A stretch of 64,000 nt of DNA from Bacteroidales bacterium (GTDB lineage: Bacteria; Bacteroidota; Bacteroidia; Bacteroidales; F082), in contig JAFUVT010000030.1 in NCBI GenBank assembly GCA_017477425.1, positions 62,001 to 126,000 of the forward strand. Direction: 5' to 3'. Under the pieces are notes generated by a model. That model made no database searches, had not been told where the DNA came from, and saw only the letters and a program-made list of their open reading frames with translations. A program made the translations under genes and the position numbers. Shown piece after piece: positions 17,422 to 25,657 of the stretch (within the stretch, counting starts at the first letter, position 1; each line of letters opens with the position of its first letter).

Positions 17422-18525
17422 ATGGTAAAAATAGAAACCACGCTACCTAACGAGAAAAAAACAAAAAAGAAAAGCAAAAAGAAAAACGGCAAGCACACCC
17501 GACTGACCGTGCTGTTGGTCTTGGGCATACTGTTCATTTTTGCCTTGGCCTTCGGCTACTGGCTCTACAAAACCGTCATGTCGCCAAACGTGCAAACCAC
17601 TGACGGAAAGGAAGTTGAGCTGTTTATCCCCACAGGCTCGGACTACAATCAGGTGAAAAACTTGCTGGCCGAAACCCATTGTATCACCAATGAGAAGAGC
17701 TTCGACTGGGTGGCGCAAAAGAAAGAGCTGCCCGCCAACATCCATCCTGGCCATTACATATTGAAAAACGGCATGAGCAACAACCTGCTGGTCAACATGC
17801 TGCGCGGCGGACTGCAAACACCCGTCAAGGTCAAATTCAACAACATGCGCGACGTGGACCAACTGGCGGGGCGAATCGCCCAACAAATCGAGGCCGACTC
17901 CGCCTCCATCGCCAATCTGCTTCACAATCAGCAATATGTCAACCAACTAGGTTTCAACCCATACACCCTCCCTGCCCTCTTCCTGCCCGACACATACGAA
18001 TTCTATTGGAACACCGATGCCGAAGGCTTCGTCAACCGTATATTCCAGGAATACAACAAGTTCTGGAATGAAGAGCGCAAACAACAAGCTCAAGCGAAAG
18101 GTCTCACGCCCGTACAAGTCAGCACGCTGGCCGCCATCGTCAACAAGGAAACCAACATGACCGACGAAATGCCGCGTGTGGCTGGTGTTTACATCAACCG
18201 ACTGAAAAACAACTGGTTGCTTCAAGCCGACCCGACGCTCATCTTTGCTTGGAACGACTACAGCATCCGCCGCGTCCTCGACCGCCACAAGGAAATCGAG
18301 TCGCCCTACAACACCTATAAATATATAGGTTTGCCTCCAGGCCCCATCTGCATCCCGTCCATCGCCGCCATCAAGGCCGTGCTGAACGCCGAGGACCACC
18401 ATTATTTCTACTTCTGCGCCAAGGAGGATTTCTCTGGCTACCACAACTTCGCCAAGACCTTGGCCGAGCACAACCGCAACGCTGCAAAATACCAACAAGC
18501 ACTGAATCAACGTGGTATAAAATAA
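17422..18525 (+). CDS. mltG: Endolytic murein transglycosylase MltG
   Basis: 367 aa. A basic N-terminal tail (KKTKKKSKKKNGK) precedes one membrane helix (VLLVLGILFIFALAFGYWLY) and a periplasmic YceG domain. The catalytic Glu243 is in IVNKETNM, and PLPPGPIC-like GLPPGPICIPS and the terminal YFYFCAKEDFSGYHNFAKT are family signatures. MltG cuts nascent glycan strands and sets their length. Full length. Confidence 0.95.
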   Translation: MVKIETTLPNEKKTKKKSKKKNGKHTRLTVLLVLGILFIFALAFGYWLYKTVMSPNVQTTDGKEVELFIPTGSDYNQVKNLLAETHCITNEKSFDWVAQKKELPANIHPGHYILKNGMSNNLLVNMLRGGLQTPVKVKFNNMRDVDQLAGRIAQQIEADSASIANLLHNQQYVNQLGFNPYTLPALFLPDTYEFYWNTDAEGFVNRIFQEYNKFWNEERKQQAQAKGLTPVQVSTLAAIVNKETNMTDEMPRVAGVYINRLKNNWLLQADPTLIFAWNDYSIRRVLDRHKEIESPYNTYKYIGLPPGPICIPSIAAIKAVLNAEDHHYFYFCAKEDFSGYHNFAKTLAEHNRNAAKYQQALNQRGIK

Positions 18526-18530
18526 AGTTC

Positions 18531-18596
18531 AGGTCCCTGAGCCCGTCGAAGGGCCGACCGATAGAATGACGGTGCTTCGACAGGCTCAGCAACCTG
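18531..18596. repeat. REP-like imperfect inverted repeat
   Basis: CCCTGAGCCCGTCGAAGGG and, inverted, CTTCGACAGGCTCAG. A second element with the same core (TTCGACAAGCTCAGGGACC) occurs at 55475-55538. Interspersed repeats of this core are widespread in environmental and gut genomes. Confidence 0.75.
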
Positions 18597-18633
18597 CTTT
18601 AACTAAACAACTGATAACTGACAACTAATAAAA

Positions 18634-19977
18634 ATGAAAGCATTCAAAGCATACGACATCCGTGGTGAATGGGGCACCGACCTCAATGCCGACATCGCCT
18701 ACCGCATCGGCTACTTCCTACCTGATGTGCTCGACACCGACACCTACCTTGTGGGCCGCGACATGCGCCTCTCGTCCCCCACCCTGTTTGAAGCCCTCAC
18801 TCGGGGCCTCACCGACCGTGGCAAGAACGTGGACAGCATCGGCCTCGCCACCACGCCACTGGTGTATTGGGCCACCGCGAAATACGGCTATGACGCCTCC
18901 GTGCAAATCACGGCCTCGCACAACCCGAAAAACCATAACGGCCTGAAGATTTCAGCCAAAGACGCTTTGCCCGTGGGCTACGACACCGGTCTGAACCGCT
19001 TGGAAGCCTTGGTGGAAAGCGACAAAGCCACCGTTCCGTGCGTAAAGAAAGGCCATATCACTGAAAAGAACGTCTATGCCGACTATCTGGCGTTCCAAAG
19101 GCAGTTTGTGGGCAAGCACGATAACCTCAACATCGCCGTGGATTGCAGCAACGGCATGTCGTCGCTTTTTGTCCACGACCTGATTGGCGAAGCCCATTAC
19201 ATCAACGACACTTTGGACGGCAACTTCCCCAACCACGAGCCCAACCCACTCGAAGCCAATGCACAAGAGCAAATCAAGGCCTTGGTTTTAAAAGAGAAAT
19301 GCGACATCGGACTGCTCTTCGACGGCGACGCCGACCGCATCACCTTCATCGACGAGAAGGGGCGCTTCATCAGCCCCGACCTCATCATCGCCTTCTTGGG
19401 TGACTATTTCATTGGCGAACAGAAGCAAAAAGGCATTGTCCTTCAAGACATTAGGAGTTCACGCGCCATTCAGGAATACTTGAACCGCTACGGTACCAAA
19501 GTGGAGACTTGGCGCGTGGGTCGCGCCTATGCCGCCTTGAAACTCCGCGAATTGGACGGTTGCTATGGCGGTGAGTTGGCTGGTCACTACTATTTCCGCG
19601 ACTTCTACTATTCCGACTCCGCCCTGTTGGCTGCCTCCATCGTGCTACGCCTCTTGGCCGAACGCAAAAAGAAGGGCCAGACGCTGAGCCAAATCATCGA
19701 CGAAATCACACCTTATTTTAATAGTGGCGAAATCAATTTCAAGATTGAGAAGAAACAAGAGGCCATGGATGCCGTCCGCGACCATTTCACGAAAATCGAA
19801 AAACCCGAGCGCTTTCTCGACTTCGACGGTTATCGCCTCGACTATCCCGACTGGTGGCTCAACATACGGCCTTCAAACACAGAACCTTACCTTCGTTTCC
19901 TTTGCGAGGCGAAAAGCGAGGCCAAGCTGAACGAAATCATCGCCACAGTGACGAAGATTGTAAAACAAACCATCTGA
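18634..19977 (+). CDS. Phosphomannomutase/phosphoglucomutase
   Basis: 447 aa, alpha-D-phosphohexomutase superfamily. It interconverts hexose 6- and 1-phosphates for sugar-nucleotide synthesis. The phosphoserine loop TASHNPKNHNG has catalytic Ser95, the Mg2+ loop is FDGDADR, the sugar-binding loop is GGELAGHYYF, and the phosphate-binding loop is RPSNTEPYLRF. These match the bifunctional AlgC/ManB type rather than GlmM. Preceded by a tandem ACTGATAACTGACAACT stretch, seen again before the gene at 50136. Confidence 0.93.
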   Translation: MKAFKAYDIRGEWGTDLNADIAYRIGYFLPDVLDTDTYLVGRDMRLSSPTLFEALTRGLTDRGKNVDSIGLATTPLVYWATAKYGYDASVQITASHNPKNHNGLKISAKDALPVGYDTGLNRLEALVESDKATVPCVKKGHITEKNVYADYLAFQRQFVGKHDNLNIAVDCSNGMSSLFVHDLIGEAHYINDTLDGNFPNHEPNPLEANAQEQIKALVLKEKCDIGLLFDGDADRITFIDEKGRFISPDLIIAFLGDYFIGEQKQKGIVLQDIRSSRAIQEYLNRYGTKVETWRVGRAYAALKLRELDGCYGGELAGHYYFRDFYYSDSALLAASIVLRLLAERKKKGQTLSQIIDEITPYFNSGEINFKIEKKQEAMDAVRDHFTKIEKPERFLDFDGYRLDYPDWWLNIRPSNTEPYLRFLCEAKSEAKLNEIIATVTKIVKQTI

Positions 19978-20005
19978 CGATGCCCGCATTGTGAGAAAAA
20001 AAACG

Positions 20006-20013
20006 TATTTTTG
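20006..20013 (+). promoter_or_regulatory. -7 box (TATTTTTG)
   Basis: Lies 16 bases before the ATG of the TPR lipoprotein gene and excludes the longer in-frame start at 20011. Confidence 0.5.
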
Positions 20014-20028
20014 CAAAAATTTGAAGCG

Positions 20029-20439
20029 ATGAAAAGACTGACTTTGATATTATCTGCCCTGACACTTTTGCTTTTGGTTTCGTGTGAAAACCCAGCAAAA
20101 TCAAGAATCTACACCGAAGAAGGCTCCAAGTTGCTCTTGAGCTATAGCAAATTTGAAGAGGCTGAAAAGACCCTAACCAAAGCCATTCGATACAGCAAAA
20201 ACAACTTTGAAGCTTACTATTATCGTGGTTGCGCCAAGGTGAACACCCAGAAATATCAGGAAGCCATTGAGGATTTTGAGAAGGCTATCGCGCTCAAACC
20301 CGATTACGCCGATGCCTACTTCAACATTGGACGGACATATTATCTAATGAACGACGAAGACAAAGCCTGCGAGTATTACCAGTTGGCGGCACGATACGGT
20401 AGGCCCAATCTGGACGATTATCTAAGGAGATGTCAATGA
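20029..20439 (+). CDS. TPR-repeat lipoprotein
   Basis: 136 aa. Lipoprotein signal LILSALTLLLLVSC, then about three tetratricopeptide repeats (YSKFEEAEKTLTKAIRYS, QKYQEAIEDFEKAIALKPD, DEDKACEYYQLAARYG). Likely a small periplasmic scaffold for protein contacts; partner unknown. Ends 6 bases from the convergent MORN-repeat gene. Confidence 0.85.
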   Translation: MKRLTLILSALTLLLLVSCENPAKSRIYTEEGSKLLLSYSKFEEAEKTLTKAIRYSKNNFEAYYYRGCAKVNTQKYQEAIEDFEKAIALKPDYADAYFNIGRTYYLMNDEDKACEYYQLAARYGRPNLDDYLRRCQ

Positions 20440-20445
20440 CTCTTT

Positions 20446-21120
20446 TTAAGACTCGCCGAAGGTCTCCTCAGCGATGATATCGCCATCTTGGTTGTAGGTC
20501 TTCCACAGCCCGACTTTCTCGCCTTTGCTGTATTGCCCTTCCTCTTTCAAGGCAGTGGAAGGATAATAAGTCTTGGCAGGACCTTCGAGCTTCCCGTTAT
20601 GGTATTGGCATTCCATAATCAAAGCGCCAGTGTCTGAATATTTGTGGCATTTCCCTTCGGGCTGGCCCTCAACATATTGCATCTCTTCGGCAAGCACACC
20701 GTTGTTAGGGTTGTAAAGCCTCGACCAGCCATGTACCCTGCCGTTCTTGTTGTCTTCCACAAGCCGTAACTGTCCCGTCTTGGCGTCATAATACTTCCAC
20801 TCGCCTTCCTTTTTCTGGTTGACGTAATAACCTGTCGCCACGACACGGCCATTCGGGGCGTAGGTCTTGTTCAGGGCCTTGTCGCCCGACTTATCGAACT
20901 CGTTGGTAGCCTTTAAGTTACCCTGTTCATCATAGTATTTGAAGGTCCCCTTGCATTGGTCGTTCTTGAACTGGCCTTCATAACGCAACTGTCCATTGGG
21001 ATAAAAATCGCGCCACGAGCCCTGCCGACGGCCTTTGGCATCGGTTTGGTTGAAGTCTTGCGCGACAGCCGCAGCAACAGCAAGTAACAGAGTAACAAGG
21101 ATTAAGGCAAATCTTTTCAT
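20446..21120 (-). CDS. Exported MORN-repeat protein (YwqK-like)
   Basis: 224 aa. A signal peptide (LILVTLLLAVAAAVAQ) precedes about eight MORN-type repeats with the core YxxGxLxxExQYxxGKxxGxxKxY. Such YwqK-type proteins are often labelled antitoxin-like, but no toxin partner is next to this one. Probable envelope location. Divergent from recR. Confidence 0.85.
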   Translation of the reverse strand: MKRFALILVTLLLAVAAAVAQDFNQTDAKGRRQGSWRDFYPNGQLRYEGQFKNDQCKGTFKYYDEQGNLKATNEFDKSGDKALNKTYAPNGRVVATGYYVNQKKEGEWKYYDAKTGQLRLVEDNKNGRVHGWSRLYNPNNGVLAEEMQYVEGQPEGKCHKYSDTGALIMECQYHNGKLEGPAKTYYPSTALKEEGQYSKGEKVGLWKTYNQDGDIIAEETFGES

Positions 21121-21142
21121 GATTTCTTCGGTTTTGAGGATG

Positions 21143-21150
21143 CAAATTTA
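21143..21150 (-). promoter_or_regulatory. -7 box (TAAATTTG) of MORN gene
   Basis: Minus-strand match to TAnnTTTG, 22 bases before the ATG; divergent to the recR promoter. Confidence 0.5.
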
Positions 21151-21161
21151 AGGAAATAACT

Positions 21162-21169
21162 TAATTTTG
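21162..21169 (+). promoter_or_regulatory. -7 box (TAATTTTG) of recR
   Basis: Matches TAnnTTTG, 13 bases before the recR ATG, giving a very short leader. Confidence 0.5.
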
Positions 21170-21182
21170 CGCCGTTTATTGT

Positions 21183-21794
21183 ATGGCAGAATTCTCATCT
21201 ATATTGCTGGAAAACGCCGTCGAGTCGCTGTCGAAGTTGCCGGGCATCGGGAAAAAGACCGCACTCCGTTTGGCCTTGCATTTGCTGAACGAGGACCAAC
21301 TGGAGACGGAGCAACTCGCTGATTCACTGCTCAAAATGAAGCACAACATCATGCTTTGCGAACGGTGCTACAATATCAGCGACACCAAGGTGTGCTCCAT
21401 TTGTGGCAATCCACGTCGCGACGAAAACACGCTATGCGTGGTGGCCGACATGCGCGACGTGTTGGCCATTGAGCGGACGTCATCTTACAATGGACTTTAT
21501 CACGTTTTGGGTGGCGTCATCAGCCCCATCGAAGGCATCTCGCCCAACGACTTGAAGATTTCACAATTGGTGCAACGCACACAAAAAGAAGACATTAAGG
21601 AAATCATTTTGGCCTTGCCCGCCACCATTGAGGGCGACACAACCAATTTCTATATTTTCAGGCAACTGAAGGATTTCAAAGGGAAAATCTCGGTGATTTC
21701 GAAAGGCATTGCCGTGGGCGACGCCTTGGAATTTGTGGACGAGGTCACGTTGGGGCGGTCGATACAAAACCGCATTCCGTTCAGTTCTCACTAA
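21183..21794 (+). CDS. recR: Recombination mediator RecR
   Basis: 203 aa. Helix-hairpin-helix at the N-terminus (LSKLPGIGKKTALRLALHLL), Cys4 zinc finger (CERCYNISDTKVCSIC) and Toprim domain starting LCVVADMRDVLAIE. With RecO/RecF it loads RecA on gapped DNA. Full length. Its last 14 bases overlap the convergent gene at 21781. Confidence 0.97.
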   Translation: MAEFSSILLENAVESLSKLPGIGKKTALRLALHLLNEDQLETEQLADSLLKMKHNIMLCERCYNISDTKVCSICGNPRRDENTLCVVADMRDVLAIERTSSYNGLYHVLGGVISPIEGISPNDLKISQLVQRTQKEDIKEIILALPATIEGDTTNFYIFRQLKDFKGKISVISKGIAVGDALEFVDEVTLGRSIQNRIPFSSH

Positions 21795-22011
21795 ACAGAT
21801 CCAACTGGTTTTCTGTCAGATACAATTCCTGTGGCACTTCATATTCATAGGCCGTAATGAAGCGCGATATATTCCTCTTAATCAATTTGATGGGCGTCGT
21901 TCGGCGCGCCTTGCAGTAGTTGCGCAACGAACGGTATTGTCCCGCCGACAGCTTGAAGGTAATCGCATGGTAATGGTAGTTGCGACGCTTCCGTTTCTTG
22001 TTTTGTGCCAT
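21781..22011 (-). CDS. Small basic protein, unknown function
   Basis: 76 aa. Starts MAQNKKRKRRNYHYHAITF; very basic N-terminus, then an amphipathic part (FKLSAGQYRSLRNYCKARRTTPIKLIKRNISRF) that resembles a ribbon-helix-helix or short helical DNA-binding unit, and an acidic tail. Start set at the second ATG of the frame because the first 17 residues of the longer frame look non-coding. Overlaps recR tail to tail by 14 bases. Confidence 0.6.
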   Translation of the reverse strand: MAQNKKRKRRNYHYHAITFKLSAGQYRSLRNYCKARRTTPIKLIKRNISRFITAYEYEVPQELYLTENQLDLFSEN

Positions 22012-22080
22012 AACCCCTTGATTTGAAGGCACGAAATAACAAAATAAAATCGGAAAAACCAAATTATCGCAAAAGTTTTC

Positions 22081-22088
22081 TATTTTTG
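22081..22088 (+). promoter_or_regulatory. -7 box (TATTTTTG)
   Basis: Matches TAnnTTTG, 20 bases before the ATG of the PfkB-type kinase. Confidence 0.5.
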
Positions 22089-22108
22089 TCGGCTTTTATC
22101 ATGAGAAA

Positions 22109-23002
22109 ATGAACATCACTGTCATCGGAGAATCCAACATCGACATTGCCGTGAAGCCGCAGGGCGAGCTACGACAGGGAGGCTGCACCACCAGCGACAT
22201 CGCTTTCCATCACGGCGGTGTGGCACGCAATATCGCCCACAATCTCAAGCTTTTGGAACATGAGGTGCAGTTGGCCACCGTGTTTGGCGACGACGCTTTC
22301 GCCGAAAGCCTTATCGCCGAATGCCACGACTTGGGCATCGACCTTTCGCTTTCTTCGCAGTACGAAAACATCAAAAGCCCTATCTTCCTCAGCGTCAACG
22401 ATGAAGTGGGTAGTATGCAATCCGCCTTTTCCGACATCGAGCTCAACAGCTTCATGGATTTGGATTGGCTCATGGCCCGCATCGATGCCATCAACCGTTC
22501 CGACATAGTGGTGGCCGACACGCTTTTGAGCACGGAAGCCCTCGCTTTCCTCATCGACCATTGCGTGGTTCCGCTTTACATCGACACGGTGTCGCCCAAC
22601 CGGACATCAGTGCTTTCTGAAGCCCTGGAAAAATCTTGGAAGAAATCGTTCCATGCCCTGAAGTGCAACCTCGCTGAAGCCCAAGCCCTGACGGGGTTGT
22701 CGGAGGCCCATGACGCCGCCATGAAATTGGTCGACAATGGCATGGAGCGGGTCTATCTGACCTTGGGTGCCGATGGTGTGATCTTCTGTACCCGCAAGGA
22801 CATCCGCCATTATCCTGCTGTTGAAACCGAAGCCGTCAACGTGACGGGATCGGGCGACGCGTTTTTCGCCGGCGTAATCCATGCCAACGCCATCGGGGTT
22901 CGAGATGAAGCCGCTGTCGACTTCGGCATCAAGGCCGCCTGCCATAACGTGAAAAGCGAAGCGCCGGTCAACCCGACACTTCGCTCATTAATGTTATTTT
23001 GA
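22109..23002 (+). CDS. PfkB-family sugar kinase, PsuK-like
   Basis: 297 aa. The ribokinase-fold N-terminus reads VIGESNIDIAV, with GGVARNIAHNLKLL, and the C-terminal anion hole and catalytic base are in VTGSGDAFFAGV (Asp in GSGD). The GG-x-RNIA segment and overall spacing resemble pseudouridine kinase PsuK more than fructokinases or ribokinases. No PsuG-like glycosidase is adjacent, so the substrate is unproven. Phosphoryl transfer from ATP to a sugar or nucleoside is firm. Confidence 0.8.
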   Translation: MNITVIGESNIDIAVKPQGELRQGGCTTSDIAFHHGGVARNIAHNLKLLEHEVQLATVFGDDAFAESLIAECHDLGIDLSLSSQYENIKSPIFLSVNDEVGSMQSAFSDIELNSFMDLDWLMARIDAINRSDIVVADTLLSTEALAFLIDHCVVPLYIDTVSPNRTSVLSEALEKSWKKSFHALKCNLAEAQALTGLSEAHDAAMKLVDNGMERVYLTLGADGVIFCTRKDIRHYPAVETEAVNVTGSGDAFFAGVIHANAIGVRDEAAVDFGIKAACHNVKSEAPVNPTLRSLMLF

Positions 23003-23039
23003 GTTTCTATCAAACCTCTCCTAACGTTCAGTGAAAGCT

Positions 23040-24086
23040 CTAATTATTTATATATAGCATTTTGGAGTCTTTTTTGTCTGACTTTACTATTTTACCCGCG
23101 CTGAGTATCACGGATTTCAAATTCTTGTTTTTTGTACAATCCAAATAATTAATGTCTTCTCCATTTTGTAAATCAATTTCATTCAGATTATTATTAGCAC
23201 ATTCAATATACAACAGTTTTGGATTGTTAACGAATGACAATTTCGATATCTTGTTGTTGGAACAATTGATTGATTCCATGTTCCCATTATGGGATACATC
23301 CAACTCGGTCAAACTATTGTCATTACAAAAAAGAGATCTTAATTCAGTACAATTTGACAAATCAAGAGTCGTGATTTTATTCTTGGTCAACACCACTTCC
23401 TGCAAATTGGAATTCGTTTTTAATTCGATTGTATACAACATGTTATTCGTACACTCTAATCTGACCAAATTCGAATTATTAGAGACATCAATCAACTTTG
23501 ATTCACAGCCATTGGCAATTAGTGTTTCAAGTTTCTCGTTTTTACTCAAATCTAATTGAGGAAGGCTGTTACCCGAACATACTAATCGTTTCAGGTTAAC
23601 GAAATGTTCAATCCCTTCAAGACTTGTAACTTGGCTGGATCCCATATTCAACAAAGATTTATCCTTAGCGATGTCAATGACATAAGTATGTTCAGCATCC
23701 CAATTTGTTATTTCACCATCGTTATCCATGTCGCAATAACGAAGCAGATAGGCTTTGAAAACAGGGTCCTTGATGTCAAGAGCGGTCTTGTTCCCTTGAG
23801 AGCTTGAACTCGTTTGTTGCGACAAATTCACCCTTAAATTTTGGACTTCTTCTTTCAGCCTATCGTTTTCAGCTTGGATTTCGCCACAATTCCCATTAGA
23901 TGTTTTTTTTCGACACTTTTTTAACTGTTTTTCAAGATTTTGATTCTCTTTTTCTAATGTTTCAATCCTTTTATTTAACTGATTAACGCTTATCTTCAAA
24001 TCTCCAATCGTTTGCGCTTGTGCCACAATCAAAGGCAAAAGCAACATCCCACATACAATCGTAAACTTTAACTTAATTGTTTTCAT
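23040..24086 (-). CDS. Exported coiled-coil / EF-hand-like / leucine-rich-repeat protein
   Basis: 348 aa. Signal peptide (GMLLLPLIVAQAQ), a coiled coil at about residues 30-95 (LNKRIETLEKENQNLEKQLKK), a calcium-loop-like DMDNDGEITNWD, then eight or so short leucine-rich repeats of the LxxLxCxxNxLxxLDLSxN kind, as in Bacteroidota surface LRR proteins. Last gene of the kinase/FHA operon, 24 bases after the kinase at 24111. Likely a periplasmic or surface protein-binding element. Confidence 0.75.
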   Translation of the reverse strand: MKTIKLKFTIVCGMLLLPLIVAQAQTIGDLKISVNQLNKRIETLEKENQNLEKQLKKCRKKTSNGNCGEIQAENDRLKEEVQNLRVNLSQQTSSSSQGNKTALDIKDPVFKAYLLRYCDMDNDGEITNWDAEHTYVIDIAKDKSLLNMGSSQVTSLEGIEHFVNLKRLVCSGNSLPQLDLSKNEKLETLIANGCESKLIDVSNNSNLVRLECTNNMLYTIELKTNSNLQEVVLTKNKITTLDLSNCTELRSLFCNDNSLTELDVSHNGNMESINCSNNKISKLSFVNNPKLLYIECANNNLNEIDLQNGEDINYLDCTKNKNLKSVILSAGKIVKSDKKDSKMLYINN

Positions 24087-24110
24087 ATTACAGTAATTTA
24101 TTCATTATTA

Positions 24111-25565
24111 TCATATTCCGTTTTTGATTGAATCAACGAACGTTGTGTCTGGCAACAAATACAAGATACCATTATAATAATCATTGTTTTTAAATTTGCC
24201 TACGAAGAAGTATTGAGGACTAGTGCTGGTACCAGTGTCAATTTCGCTTTCTTTGAAGAGCCCTTTATTGACACGCTTTTCCCACTCACCACCATAATAC
24301 GTCATTGTGCCTTCGCCTTCCAAATCGCCATCACGGAAAGAGCCAACATAAACCCATGAATCAAACAAGGCTGTCTTTTGCCCAATCGAATCAAGCACAG
24401 CTTTTCCCTGGCCATTCGGAACATATAAACTGTCCCAATCGCCCCAATAAACGTATCGCTGGCCATTAGTATAATAAATAACCGAATCCGGCTCCTGTTG
24501 TGGGAGAGGCGGATCTTCTTCATCTTGAATCGGTTTACGGGACAAAAAGAGGGCAAGTGACACGATTGCGCCCAATGCAAGCACTGAACCAATCAGGTAT
24601 TTTGTCTTATTGCCATGGTCGTCACTATCATTCCCGTTGCTTGTCATCCATTCATCAATTGCCACCCTGAACTCTGCTGCGCTTTGATACCTTTTATTCT
24701 GATCCTTATCAGTAGCTTTTTCGATAATGGATCGCAACACTTTATCATCGATTCCCTTCAGTGGCAATTTGTCGTTAAGCTGTTTCTTATAGACTTCCGT
24801 AAAGGTTCCTTCGAATGGCAGGTGCCCTGTGACAAGTTGAAACAGCGTGATGCCCAAGGCATAGATATCCGTGGTCTTGCTTTGATGTTTCAGATCGCCC
24901 AAAACAAGCTCTGGAGCTGCATAACAAACTTTTCCAGCGAACTGCCCGTCAGAGGTAAGTTGCTTGTCCGTGGTAGCAAGGTCATCAATCTTTTTTGCAA
25001 TTCCAAAATCAATGAGTTTAACATCCCCATTAGAGGTTATCATGATATTTGAAGGATCAATATCCCGATGGATGTATCCTTGATCATGCAATACGCTAAT
25101 GCCAGAAAGCAATCCTCTAAACACTGTACCCACAAAGGCTTTGCGATTTTGTTGATATTGGCCGAACAACTTCTTTGCAAAAGGATTAGGACTACCATCG
25201 TGATTGTCAACACGGCCTTCCAATAATTCATCAAGGTTGACGCCGTTGAGAAGTTCACTGACCACATGATAATATACATTTTGGCCTTTGTGAATCTCCA
25301 CAAAATCAATCATCTCAATCAAATTGAGGCTCTTAATACGTATGGAAGCTTCGCGTCGAGCCCTCATAATGACATGATCAGGAAGACCATCATACATGCA
25401 TTTTATGGCCACGTTTCGTTCCCTCAACACGATTCCTTGGCTATTTGTTTCTACTTGTTTCCCCTGGAACACGCGTCCCATACCGCCTTCACCCAAAGGC
25501 TTCACTGACGAATCATATTCATAATAAACACTCTTATCGGATTCGTTTTGCAGTCTAATAACCAT
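24111..25565 (-). CDS. Membrane Ser/Thr kinase with periplasmic MORN-like domain
   Basis: 484 aa. Cytosolic kinase domain at residues about 20-305: glycine loop GEGGMGRVF, VAIK lysine (NVAIKCM), HRDIDPSN, IDFGIAKK and AAPELVLG. The catalytic loop has Asp170 where Lys of HRDxKPxN is expected. One membrane helix follows at about 322-342 (LIGSVLALGAIVSLALFL), then a periplasmic part with MORN-like units (YVYWGDWDS, YVGSFRDGDLEGEGTMTYYGGEW). Close paralogue of the kinase at 34690, with which it shares REASIRIK, SELLNGLNLD-like and TGHLPF segments. Presumably it phosphorylates Thr in partners read by the FHA proteins of the operon. Confidence 0.88.
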   Translation of the reverse strand: MVIRLQNESDKSVYYEYDSSVKPLGEGGMGRVFQGKQVETNSQGIVLRERNVAIKCMYDGLPDHVIMRARREASIRIKSLNLIEMIDFVEIHKGQNVYYHVVSELLNGVNLDELLEGRVDNHDGSPNPFAKKLFGQYQQNRKAFVGTVFRGLLSGISVLHDQGYIHRDIDPSNIMITSNGDVKLIDFGIAKKIDDLATTDKQLTSDGQFAGKVCYAAPELVLGDLKHQSKTTDIYALGITLFQLVTGHLPFEGTFTEVYKKQLNDKLPLKGIDDKVLRSIIEKATDKDQNKRYQSAAEFRVAIDEWMTSNGNDSDDHGNKTKYLIGSVLALGAIVSLALFLSRKPIQDEEDPPLPQQEPDSVIYYTNGQRYVYWGDWDSLYVPNGQGKAVLDSIGQKTALFDSWVYVGSFRDGDLEGEGTMTYYGGEWEKRVNKGLFKESEIDTGTSTSPQYFFVGKFKNNDYYNGILYLLPDTTFVDSIKNGI

Positions 25566-25657
25566 AGCTTAGTTAAATTAAAACTTTTACTATAATCGCT
25601 TTTCAACAGAAGAGGACGACTTGATATCACCTTGCCGTCCTCAATAGCAAACATACA

